Assembly: GCA_046331245.1 (NCBI GenBank)
Contig: JAXLRH010000003.1
Span: 124,001-188,000 of the forward strand
Reading direction: 5' to 3'
Length of the DNA: 64,000 bases
Source of the DNA: SSF14 sp046331245
GTDB taxonomy: Bacteria > Actinomycetota > Acidimicrobiia > Acidimicrobiales > Microtrichaceae
The position numbers and the translations under genes were made by a program. This document shows positions 44,342-51,732 of the stretch, in pieces. Position 1 is the stretch's first letter; each line of letters begins with the position of its first letter. The notes beneath the pieces are model-generated. The model worked only from the letters and a program-made list of their open reading frames with translations, made no database searches and was not told where the DNA came from.

Positions 44342-45751
44342 GTGACCCAACACTTCGATCTCTGCATCATCGGCACCGGCTCGGGCAACAGCATCCTCGA
44401 CGACCGGTTCGACGACTGGTCGGTCGCCATCGTCGAGCGGGGCGTGTTCGGCGGCACCTGCCTCAACGTCGGCTGCATCCCGTCGAAGATGCTCATCTAC
44501 CCCGCCGACATCGTGGAGTCGGCCCGCCACGCGGCCCGTCTCGGCGTCGACGCGACCGTCGACGCGGTTCGTTGGGCCGACATCCGCGACCGCACGTTCG
44601 GCCGCATCGACCCCATCGCCGCCGGCGGCCGCCAGTACCGCATCGGGCTCCCGAACGTCACCGTGTTCGAGCACGACGCCCGGTTCGTCGGCCCCAAGAC
44701 CCTCCAGGTGGGCGACGAGCAGATCACCGCCGACCGCTTCGTCATCGCCGCCGGCGCCCGCACCCACGCGCCGCCCATCCCCGGGCTCGACCTGGTTCCC
44801 TACGACACCTCCGACACGATCATGCGCATCGACGAGGTGCCCGAGCGGCTCACGATCCTCGGCGCCGGCTTCATCGCCACCGAGCTCGGGCACGTGTTCG
44901 ACGCCTTCGGGTCCGCCGTCACGATGATCGTTCGTGGCGACGTGCTCCTCCGTCACGAGGACGAGGAGATCAGCCGCCGCATCACCGATCGCCTCGCCGA
45001 GCGGTTCGAGCTCGTGCGGTCGGCGACGCCCCGCAGCGTGGCGATGGACGGCGACACGTACGTGATCGAGGTGGACACGCCCGACGGGCTCAAGGTGATC
45101 GAGGCCGATCGTCTGCTGGTGGCCACGGGACGCGTTCCCAACGGCGGTCAGCTCAACGTCGAGGCCGCCGGCGTGCGACTCGATCCGATGGGCTACGTGA
45201 TCACGGACGAGCACCTGGCGACCGGCGTCGAGGGCATCTGGGCGCTCGGCGACGTTCGCAATCCCCTGCAGCTCAAGCACCTCGCGAACCTCGAGGCGCG
45301 CGTCGTGCAGCACAACCTGCTGCATCCCGAGGCGCCGCGCTCCATCGACGAGCGGTACGTGCCCCACGCGGTGTTCACCAACCCGCAGATCGGCTCGGTC
45401 GGCCTCACCGAGTACCAGGCCGAGATGCACGGCCGGCCGTACGCCGTGGCGGTCAAGGAGTACGCGGGCACCGCCTACGGCTGGGCCATGGAGGACACGA
45501 CGAGCTGCGCCAAGGTCATCGCCGACGTCGAGACGCGTCGCCTGATCGGCGCCCACATCATCGGGCCGCAGGCGTCCATCCTCATCCAGCAACTGGTGCA
45601 GGGGATGCGGTTCGGTCAGACCGTCGACGAGATGGCGCGTGACGTGATCTACCCCCATCCGGCACTGAGCGAGGTGGTGGAGAACGCCCTCCTCGACCTC
45701 GCCGACGCACTCGACCGCGCCGCGCTCGGCGCCACCCCCGGGGCCCACTGA
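44342..45751 (+). CDS. mtr: Mycothione reductase
   Basis: 469-residue homodimeric flavoprotein disulfide reductase. It reduces mycothione to mycothiol with NADPH. FAD-binding IGTGSGNS (10-17), redox pair Cys40 and Cys45 in GGTCLNVGCIPSK, NADPH-binding ILGAGFIATELG, second FAD motif in IWALGDV, and C-terminal interface YPHPALSEVVENA with the catalytic His-Glu pair. IGTGSGNSI at the N-terminus is specific to the mycothione branch. GTG at 44342; a downstream gene follows after one base. Confidence 0.92.
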   Translation: MTQHFDLCIIGTGSGNSILDDRFDDWSVAIVERGVFGGTCLNVGCIPSKMLIYPADIVESARHAARLGVDATVDAVRWADIRDRTFGRIDPIAAGGRQYRIGLPNVTVFEHDARFVGPKTLQVGDEQITADRFVIAAGARTHAPPIPGLDLVPYDTSDTIMRIDEVPERLTILGAGFIATELGHVFDAFGSAVTMIVRGDVLLRHEDEEISRRITDRLAERFELVRSATPRSVAMDGDTYVIEVDTPDGLKVIEADRLLVATGRVPNGGQLNVEAAGVRLDPMGYVITDEHLATGVEGIWALGDVRNPLQLKHLANLEARVVQHNLLHPEAPRSIDERYVPHAVFTNPQIGSVGLTEYQAEMHGRPYAVAVKEYAGTAYGWAMEDTTSCAKVIADVETRRLIGAHIIGPQASILIQQLVQGMRFGQTVDEMARDVIYPHPALSEVVENALLDLADALDRAALGATPGAH

Positions 45752-45752
45752 C

Positions 45753-46484
45753 GTGGAGAAGCTCGTCTACCTCCTGTGGGGCGAGGCCCCCGCCGGCTCC
45801 GACCGGTACCGCGACCTCCTGGTCGGCGAGCTCGCGCCCCGGCTGGCCGCGCTCGGCGCGACCGACCTCACGATCTCGGTCGACGACTCGGGCTCCGACT
45901 GCCCGTCGCCGGTCCCCACGCCCGACGGCGAGGCGCCCCACGTCGCCGCGATCTCGTTCACCCTCCCCTGCCACGACCGTCGCGCACCGCTCGAGGCGGC
46001 GATCGAGTCGGCGGCGACCTCCGCCGGCCTGCGCGCCGCCGGCTACCTCGTCTCGGGTGCCGTCTACACCGATTACGGCGACAACGAGTACGCCGGCCCG
46101 CGCTCGTGGCCGGCCGGCGAGCGCTCCCCCGCCGTGCTCACCGTCTGCCTCATCCACCGACCGGCCGGCGCCGACCCGGCGACGTGGGTCCGCCAGTGGC
46201 ACGACGTGCAGTCGCCGGTGTCGGCCGAGATCCAGCCGCGCATGCGGTACGTCCGCAACGAGGTGATCCGTGCGCTCACGCCGGATGCCCCACCCGTCGA
46301 CGGCATCGTCGAGGAGGCGTGGCCGTCGGCCGAGCACATCGTCGATCCCATGCTGTTCTTCAACGGCTTCGGCGACCGCGACCGCATGAACGCCAACATC
46401 TCCCGCATGCTCGACAGCGTCGGCTCGTTCATCGACATGGACCGCATGCGGAACGTGACGATGAGCGAGTACCTGATGACCTGA
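45753..46484 (+). CDS. EthD-like protein
   Basis: 243 residues, probably two ferredoxin-like barrels of the EthD/Dabb type. The second half carries WVRQWHDVQSPVSAEIQPRM and the terminal HIVDPMLFFNGFGDRDRM, an EthD-like dimer pattern. Members sit in degradation pathways as small catalytic or auxiliary proteins. GTG start one base after the mtr stop, so co-transcribed. Exact role unknown. Confidence 0.7.
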   Translation: MEKLVYLLWGEAPAGSDRYRDLLVGELAPRLAALGATDLTISVDDSGSDCPSPVPTPDGEAPHVAAISFTLPCHDRRAPLEAAIESAATSAGLRAAGYLVSGAVYTDYGDNEYAGPRSWPAGERSPAVLTVCLIHRPAGADPATWVRQWHDVQSPVSAEIQPRMRYVRNEVIRALTPDAPPVDGIVEEAWPSAEHIVDPMLFFNGFGDRDRMNANISRMLDSVGSFIDMDRMRNVTMSEYLMT

Positions 46485-46519
46485 ACGGGCCCGGTGCAGG
46501 GGGTGCCGTCGGCGACCTG

Positions 46520-46525
46520 TAGATT
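46520..46525 (+). promoter_or_regulatory. -10 box TAGATT for RG-rich protein gene
   Basis: TAGATT ends 9 bases before the ATG at 46535. Confidence 0.45.
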
Positions 46526-46534
46526 GATGCCCCT

Positions 46535-48097
46535 ATGTCCTCGAGGCTCGAAATCGAACTGACCAGCTCCCGCCCTGACGGTGTGTGGACCTGGCGCAAG
46601 GCAGGGGCCAAGATGCCCAAGGGTGAAGTCGACGCGGCCAAGCTGCCCGACGGCGCCAAGGTGGGCGACGTGCTCCGCGCCGATGCCGACATCCTGATCG
46701 ACGGCGTCGACATCCTGTCGGTGCTCCCGCCGAAGGGCGCCCGCACCGCTCGCTTCGAGTCGCTCGAGGTGGTCGGCACCCGCAAGGACGAGCCCCTCGT
46801 CACGCAGACGCTCGCCCCCAAGGGCCGTGGCGGTGGTGGCCGTGATCGTGGTGACCGAGGCGACCGCGGCGATCGCGGCCCCCGTCGCGACGGCGATCGG
46901 CCCCGTGGCCGCGAGGGCGACCGCAACCGCGGGCCCCGCGCCGGTGGCGACCGGCCCGGTGGCGACTCGCGTGGGCCCCGCCCCGAGGGCAACCGTCCCC
47001 GGCGTCCCGCTCCCGAGCCCAAGCCCCGCGCCAAGCGGCTCCGCCCCGGCCGTGCGCACCGCAACGCCGTGCTCGACTCCCTCGCGCCCGAGCAGCGCCC
47101 CATCGCCGAGCAGGTGCTGCGCGGCGGCGTGCCCGCCGTCCGTCAGGCCGTCGACAAGCAGAACGACGTCAACCGCCAGCAGGGCCTGCCCGAGATCCAC
47201 GGCGACGAGCTCGTCGCCCTCGCCGAGGGTCTGCTCCCCAAGCTCCGTTCGGCGGAGTGGCGTGACAAGGCGGACAACGCCCTCGAGATCCTCGCCGAGC
47301 TCGACCTCCGCGACCTCCGCTCGGTGGTCGTCGCGGCCGACACCGGCGCCCGCGACGACGAGACGCGGGCTCTCGCGCAGCAGCTCCGCGACGGTCTCAC
47401 GAAGCGCGTCGAGGAAGAGCACGCCGCCTGGCTCTCCGAGCTCACCGACACACTCACCGAGGGCCGCATCGTGCGTGCGCTCCGGTTGAGCTCGCGCCCG
47501 CCGAAGGCCGGCGCGCCCATCCCGCCCGAGGTCACGGCCAAGCTCACGGCCGCCACGCTCGAGAACCTCACGCTCGAGACGTCGCAGGAGCGATGGGCGA
47601 TGGTCATCGACGCGCTGGCGTTCTCGCCGGTGCGCACGGCGGTCACCCCGGCCGCCGTTCCGGCCGAGCCCACGGCCGAGCTGAAGGCGGCCATCGCCAA
47701 GGTCGCGTCCCGCGTGCCGCACATCGCGGCGCTCTTCGGCATCGACGCCGGCGCCGCGCCGAAGCGCAAGCGTCCGGCCAAGGCTGCTGCGGAGAAGCGT
47801 CCGCCGGCCCCGCCGAAGCCGGAGGCAGCGGCCGAGCCCGTCGCCGAGGAGCCGATCGTGGAGACGCCAGCCCCGTCGGAGGAGCCGATCGTGGAGACGC
47901 CGGCCCCGTCCGAGGAGCCGATCGTGGAGAGCCCGGCGCCGTCGGACGAGCCGATCGTGGAGACCCCGGTCCCCGCCGAGGAACCGACGGCCGACGCCCC
48001 GGCCGAACACGCCGAGGAGCCGGCGGAGGGCGCCGGCGACGAGCCGGTCGCCGAACCCGACACCGAGGCGCACGCCGAGGATCCCGCCGAGGGCTGA
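46535..48097 (+). CDS. RG-rich, S1-like/low-complexity nucleic-acid-binding candidate
   Basis: 520 residues. About 1-85: a beta-rich S1/OB-like segment (LEIELTSSRPDGVWTWRKAG, GDVLRADADILIDGVDI). About 98-175: GRGGGGRDRG-type Arg/Gly repeats, which often bind RNA. About 176-390: a helical domain of unknown type. C-terminal about 410-520: acidic, Pro/Glu-rich, with four 11-residue EEPIVETPAPS-type repeats. Suggests an RNA-interaction protein, but no established family is assigned. Confidence 0.75.
   Translation: MSSRLEIELTSSRPDGVWTWRKAGAKMPKGEVDAAKLPDGAKVGDVLRADADILIDGVDILSVLPPKGARTARFESLEVVGTRKDEPLVTQTLAPKGRGGGGRDRGDRGDRGDRGPRRDGDRPRGREGDRNRGPRAGGDRPGGDSRGPRPEGNRPRRPAPEPKPRAKRLRPGRAHRNAVLDSLAPEQRPIAEQVLRGGVPAVRQAVDKQNDVNRQQGLPEIHGDELVALAEGLLPKLRSAEWRDKADNALEILAELDLRDLRSVVVAADTGARDDETRALAQQLRDGLTKRVEEEHAAWLSELTDTLTEGRIVRALRLSSRPPKAGAPIPPEVTAKLTAATLENLTLETSQERWAMVIDALAFSPVRTAVTPAAVPAEPTAELKAAIAKVASRVPHIAALFGIDAGAAPKRKRPAKAAAEKRPPAPPKPEAAAEPVAEEPIVETPAPSEEPIVETPAPSEEPIVESPAPSDEPIVETPVPAEEPTADAPAEHAEEPAEGAGDEPVAEPDTEAHAEDPAEG
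47846..47977 (+). repeat. Four 33-base tandem repeats in the RG-rich gene
   Basis: Units of 33 bases coding EEPIVETPAPS with small changes; the last is EEPIVETPVPA-like. In-frame, so copy number could vary without breaking the gene. Confidence 0.85.
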
Positions 48098-48115
48098 CCC
48101 CGCCCTCGGCCGTTC

Positions 48116-48676
48116 CTAGGCCAGCAGTTCGAGCACCTGTCGCGGGTCGGTGAGCACCGTCCCCGCAGGACGTGCCGCGGACGTGCGCGGGTTCCACGCC
48201 GCCCACGCGAAGTCGCACCCGACGTCGACGGCGCATCGCTCGTCGTGGGCGGTGTCGCCCACGAACAGGGCGCGATCGGCTGCGACGCCCACGGCGTCGA
48301 GCACCGGCCCGAGCCGCTTGGCGGCACCGCCGAACGCGTCGGCGAACATGGCGACCTCCGGCGTCCACCCGAGGCGGGCGAGCTCGGCCGTGCCGCTCAC
48401 CGGATGCTTGTTCGAGCACACCGCCCAGCGATCGAGGCTCGCGACGAGCTCCTCGGCGCCGTCGTACGGCACCACGACGTCGGTGTCGTAGAGCTCCACG
48501 TAGCGGGCGATGTCGATGCCCTGCTCGGCGCAGAACTCCTCGACGGGGTGACCGAACGAGATGTCCTCGCGGCGCATCCCGAGCGTGAGGAACGGCTGCA
48601 CCAGCGCCTCGTCGGAGTCGATGAGCGTGCCGTCGAGGTCGAACACGACGATGTCGTAGCGGGCCATGGGTCCCAT
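48116..48676 (-). CDS. HAD-superfamily hydrolase, phosphoglycolate phosphatase-like
   Basis: 186 residues. DLDGTLIDSDEAL is motif I (nucleophile and acid Asp); CSNKHP is motif II (Ser/Thr and Asn), GGAAKRLGPVLDAV gives the motif III Lys; VGDTAHDERCA is motif IV (acidic pair). A C1 cap of helices, FLTLGMRREDISFG, lies between I and II. Phosphatase substrate unknown. ATG 48676 or ATG 48667 (MARYD) may be the start. Divergent from the enoyl-CoA hydratase across a palindrome. Confidence 0.9.
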   Translation of the reverse strand: MGPMARYDIVVFDLDGTLIDSDEALVQPFLTLGMRREDISFGHPVEEFCAEQGIDIARYVELYDTDVVVPYDGAEELVASLDRWAVCSNKHPVSGTAELARLGWTPEVAMFADAFGGAAKRLGPVLDAVGVAADRALFVGDTAHDERCAVDVGCDFAWAAWNPRTSAARPAGTVLTDPRQVLELLA

Positions 48677-48687
48677 GGAGTCAGGAA

Positions 48688-48703
48688 GTAGACCGGTCAG
48701 TCA
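48688..48703. promoter_or_regulatory. TetR-like operator candidate around GACCGGTC
   Basis: GACCGGTC (48691-48698) is a perfect 8-base palindrome, flanked on the right by AGTCA, giving GTAGACCGGTCAGTCA. It lies where a -35 element for the enoyl-CoA hydratase would be and in front of the divergent HAD gene. Many fatty-acid TetR regulators bind GACYGACCGGTC-like sites; the left half here is imperfect. Confidence 0.4.
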
Positions 48704-48712
48704 AGTTGGGCA

Positions 48713-48718
48713 TAGGGT
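48713..48718 (+). promoter_or_regulatory. -10 box TAGGGT for enoyl-CoA hydratase
   Basis: TAGGGT ends 6 bases before the ATG at 48725. Confidence 0.5.
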
Positions 48719-48724
48719 TCAGCC

Positions 48725-49498
48725 ATGATCGACTTCGAGAAGATCGGCAACCTTGCCGTCATCACCATCAACCGTCCGACCGCTCGCAACGCCGTGAACA
48801 CCGAGGTGGCGCAGGGCATCGAGGCCGCCATCGACCAGGTGGAGTCCGACGACGAGATCTGGGCGGCGATCCTCACGGGCGCCAAGACGGAGAAGGGCTA
48901 CATCTTCTGCGCCGGCGCCGACCTCAAGCAGATGAGCGTCGATCCGGGCGGCATGAGCACGGCCAAAGGCGGCTTCGGCGGCCTCGTGCAGCGCGAGCGC
49001 ACCAAGCCCCTCATCGCGGCGGTCGACGGTCCGGCGCTGGCCGGCGGCACCGAGCTGGTGCTGGCGTGCGACATGGTGGTCGCGTCGAAGACGGCCGTGT
49101 TCGGCATCCCCGAGGTGAAGCGCAACCTGGTCGCTGCGGCGGGTGGCCTCTTCCGCCTCCCCCGCAAGCTGCCCCGCAACATCGCGATGGAGCTCGCCCT
49201 CACCGGCCGCCTCGACTTCCCGGCGGAGCGGGCCTACCACTTCGGTCTCGTCAACGTCCTCACCGAGGAGGGCGGCGCGCTCGAGGGCGCCAAGGCGCTC
49301 GCTGCCCAGATCTGCGAGGCCGCTCCCCTCGCCGTGCGTGAGAGCCGCAAGATCGTGATCGAAGCCACCGATCAGCCCGACGAGATCGGGTGGAAGATGT
49401 CGGGCGACGGCATCATGGCGATGTTCGCGACCGAGGACTTCAGCGAGGGCCTGAACGCCTTCATCGAGAAGCGGCCGCCGGTCTGGAAGGGTCGCTGA
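48725..49498 (+). CDS. Enoyl-CoA hydratase/isomerase family protein
   Basis: 257-residue crotonase fold. VFTINRP-type start (VITINRPTARNAVN), oxyanion hole residues in FCAGADLKQM and ALAGGTELVLACDMVVAS, and a Glu in GIPEVKRNLVAAAGG at the catalytic position. Ends in FIEKRPPVWKGR, usual for EchA-like proteins. Expected to hydrate enoyl-CoA in beta-oxidation; isomerase or other crotonase reactions cannot be excluded. Confidence 0.93.
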   Translation: MIDFEKIGNLAVITINRPTARNAVNTEVAQGIEAAIDQVESDDEIWAAILTGAKTEKGYIFCAGADLKQMSVDPGGMSTAKGGFGGLVQRERTKPLIAAVDGPALAGGTELVLACDMVVASKTAVFGIPEVKRNLVAAAGGLFRLPRKLPRNIAMELALTGRLDFPAERAYHFGLVNVLTEEGGALEGAKALAAQICEAAPLAVRESRKIVIEATDQPDEIGWKMSGDGIMAMFATEDFSEGLNAFIEKRPPVWKGR

Positions 49499-49525
49499 CC
49501 CTCGTCCCGCCGGGCGGCATCGTCC

Positions 49526-49933
49526 TCAGACGATGAGGGTGATGATCTCGTTGTCCGCGAGGAAGTCGAGCAGACCGGGTGTGCAGTGGAGCTCCTCGAC
49601 CTGATCGAGGGGCACCCACCGCGCCTCGGTGGCGTCGCTGCCGGCGGTCGGCTCGCTCTCGTCCATCATGACGAGTTCGAAGTTGAGCACCACGAAGTGC
49701 GCCTCGTCGCTGATCAGCTCGGCCCACCCGATGAGCGGGCCGCACACGCCGGCCAGGCCGGTCTCCTCGCCGACCTCGCGCACGACCGCCTCCGCCGCCG
49801 TCTCGCCGCGCTCGATGCGACCGCTCGGCACCGACCAGCGCCCGGCGGCGGGCCCGTGGCCGCGCCGGACCATCAGGAGGCAGTCGTCCTGTACGGCGAC
49901 GGCGCCGACGCAGATCTCCGGGCGTTCGCTCAC
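49526..49933 (-). CDS. Nudix hydrolase
   Basis: 135 residues. The Nudix box spans about 38-60: G-R-I-E-R-G-E, then E-A-V-V-R-E-V and E-E-T-G-L, with all conserved residues (Gly, Glu, Arg, Glu, Glu, Glu, Gly) in place. Hydrolyses a nucleoside-diphosphate-linked compound; substrate unknown. ATG overlaps the stop of the GNAT gene (ATGA), so co-translated. Confidence 0.93.
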   Translation of the reverse strand: MSERPEICVGAVAVQDDCLLMVRRGHGPAAGRWSVPSGRIERGETAAEAVVREVGEETGLAGVCGPLIGWAELISDEAHFVVLNFELVMMDESEPTAGSDATEARWVPLDQVEELHCTPGLLDFLADNEIITLIV

Positions 49934-50361
49934 GCCGGGTCCTCGGTGAGCGAGCGGTGCACCACGAGGAGCCGCGACTTCATCGCATGGCTCTCGAAGA
50001 AGTTCTTGGTGTCGCGATCACCGGGTAGGGCGTAGGAGTCGAGGTCGGTGCAGCCCCAGGCGCGTGCGTGGTCGCTCACGACGCCGAGCATCGCGTGGCC
50101 CACCCCCACGCTCCGTGCCTCGGGATGGGTGAAGAGCTCGGTGAGCAACGCCCGCGTGCCCCGGTGGACGACCGAGGCGATGCCGACGACCGCGTCGCCG
50201 ATGGTGCCCACCACGACGGTGGCGTCACCGGGCTCGTCGGCCGCCTCCGCCCGGGCGAACTGGTCGCCACCGCGCTGCTCGTCGAGATGGCGCCGGGCGA
50301 GCAGCCGGAGCGCGGCGACGGCGTCGTCGTCGGCCGCGGTTGCCGGGCGAGCGCCGACCAC
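49930..50361 (-). CDS. GNAT-family N-acetyltransferase
   Basis: 143-residue GNAT fold. HPEARSVGVGHAMLGVVSDHARAWG (about 77-101) is motif A with the CoA-binding QxxGxG/A-like turn (RSVGVGHA). VGIASVVHRG and YALPGDRDTKNFFESHAM follow the fold. Substrate unknown (small amine or protein). Precedes the Nudix gene. Confidence 0.85.
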   Translation of the reverse strand: MVGARPATAADDDAVAALRLLARRHLDEQRGGDQFARAEAADEPGDATVVVGTIGDAVVGIASVVHRGTRALLTELFTHPEARSVGVGHAMLGVVSDHARAWGCTDLDSYALPGDRDTKNFFESHAMKSRLLVVHRSLTEDPA

Positions 50362-50364
50362 GAC

Positions 50365-51075
50365 TCAGCCGGCTTGCAGCTGGGCGACGCGGCTGAGGAT
50401 GGTGCGACGACCGCGACCTGCGAGCTCGTAGCGGCGAACGGCGTCGAGGTCGGCGGCGGACAACGATTCGAGGCGGGGCACGACCTGGGAGGCTGCCAGC
50501 GCGTCGTAGCCGGGGATGGCCAGCGCGGACGCGAGCGGCGGACCGGCCGGGACCACCGGCGCCGCGGCGGTCGGGGCCTTCTTCGCGGGCGCCTTCTTCG
50601 CGGGGGCCTTCTTGGCCGGGGCTTTCTTCGCGGGAGCGGCCTTCTTGGGAGGCGCCTTCTTGGCTGGTGCGGCCTTCTTGGCGGGCGCGGCCTTCTTCGC
50701 CCGAGATTTCTTCGCCGGCGCCGTCTTGTTGGCCGGCGCAGCCTTCTTCGCCGGGGCCTTCTTGGCAGGCGCCTTCTTCGCCGGAGCCGGCGCCGCGGTG
50801 CGACGGGGCGCCGCCGCCACGGTCACGACCTCGATCGCCTCACGCGGCTCGAACGGCACGACCTCGGCGAGGTGCTCCGTGGCCGCCGGGGCGACGTTGC
50901 TCAGCCGCGAGCCGAGGTCGCCGCAGCGGAACTTCTCGAGCAGGGTGGCCGCGAAGTCGACCTGCGCCCTCGTGCGGTCGGCCAGGCGCGGCAGCGCTGC
51001 GCCGAGCTCGTTGACGATGGTGCCGGGAAGCCGCAACAGGGCCTCCAGCGGGGAACTTGCGTCGGAGTCGGTCAC
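50365..51075 (-). CDS. Lys/Ala/Pro-rich histone H1-like protein with C-terminal helical domain
   Basis: 236 residues. About 1-85: helical Leu/Ala/Arg-rich region. About 95-170: long runs of PAKKA-type repeats as in histone H1, giving a strongly basic tail that would bind DNA. About 185-236: a separate domain, IPGYDALAASQVVPRLESLSAADLDAVRRYE, that resembles helix-hairpin-helix or SAP-like DNA/protein-binding folds in nucleoid proteins. GTG at 51075; AACAAT on the minus strand ends 7 bases upstream. Likely a nucleoid-associated protein (inference). Confidence 0.83.
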   Translation of the reverse strand: MTDSDASSPLEALLRLPGTIVNELGAALPRLADRTRAQVDFAATLLEKFRCGDLGSRLSNVAPAATEHLAEVVPFEPREAIEVVTVAAAPRRTAAPAPAKKAPAKKAPAKKAAPANKTAPAKKSRAKKAAPAKKAAPAKKAPPKKAAPAKKAPAKKAPAKKAPAKKAPTAAAPVVPAGPPLASALAIPGYDALAASQVVPRLESLSAADLDAVRRYELAGRGRRTILSRVAQLQAG

Positions 51076-51082
51076 GGGGAGG

Positions 51083-51088
51083 ATTGTT
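51083..51088 (-). promoter_or_regulatory. -10-like AACAAT for histone-like gene
   Basis: Minus-strand AACAAT ends 7 bases before the GTG at 51075; first base is not T. Confidence 0.3.
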
Positions 51089-51118
51089 GCCGCGGGGCCT
51101 CCCGCGCGGCAAGGCGGT

Positions 51119-51634
51119 TCAGGCGATCTGCGCCCGGACGACCGAGATCGCGGGGCAGTCCTCGTCGCCGACCGGGCACGTGAGGTTCGACTTCCGGCCG
51201 AACTGGCGCGGATGCACGATCATGAAGCAACCGGTGCACGTGAACTCGCCCTCGCGCTTGACGATGATGCCCTCGGCGAGCTCGGGATCGCTCCGGTCGA
51301 CCGGAGCCTCCTCTTCCTCGTCCTCGTCGTCGTCGCTCGCCGCGATGCGGTCCTTGAGGATCGTGTCGAGGTCGGCCTCGACGTCGTCGGGGTCGGGATC
51401 CTCGTCGTCCTCGTCCTCGTCGCCGGTGCGGGCGCGGGTGGCCGGAACGACCGGCTCCTCCTCGTCCTCGTCGTCATCGGCGGCCTCGACGGCATCGGGA
51501 TCGTCGGCCAGGACGTCGTCCTCGAGATCGTCGTCGAGGTCGTCGTCCTCCTCGAATTCGGGGTCGTCCGGGTCGACCTCGTCGACGTCGTCCGGAGTCT
51601 CGAACTCCTCGTCCATTGCCTCGTCCTCGTCCAC
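51119..51634 (-). CDS. DUF4193-like acidic zinc-ribbon protein
   Basis: 171 residues. About 1-120: very acidic, largely Asp/Glu. The C-terminal zinc ribbon, EFTCTGCFMIVHPRQFG then LTCPVGDEDCPA, matches the ending of actinobacterial DUF4193 proteins (EFTCSSCFLVHH type). Zinc ligands would be two CxxC-like pairs. GTG at 51634 is favoured because GAGG lies 9 bases upstream; TTG at 51643 is the alternative. Function unknown. The family members known in mycobacteria are usually near 100 residues, so this one has an extended acidic part. Confidence 0.8.
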   Translation of the reverse strand: MDEDEAMDEEFETPDDVDEVDPDDPEFEEDDDLDDDLEDDVLADDPDAVEAADDDEDEEEPVVPATRARTGDEDEDDEDPDPDDVEADLDTILKDRIAASDDDEDEEEEAPVDRSDPELAEGIIVKREGEFTCTGCFMIVHPRQFGRKSNLTCPVGDEDCPAISVVRAQIA

Positions 51635-51732
51635 GAATCTCAACCTCGCCCAGATGTCCGCTGTCGTGCGGCGCTGATCATAGACACAGATCCGACGGCG
51701 CCGGTGCCTCGCGTGCGGGGGGTTTCGGTGCG

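Noticed and set aside
50540..50800. PAKKA-repeat DNA as a CRISPR-like or tandem array
   Set aside because: The repeats are codon-phase protein repeats of a Lys-rich tail, with no spacers.
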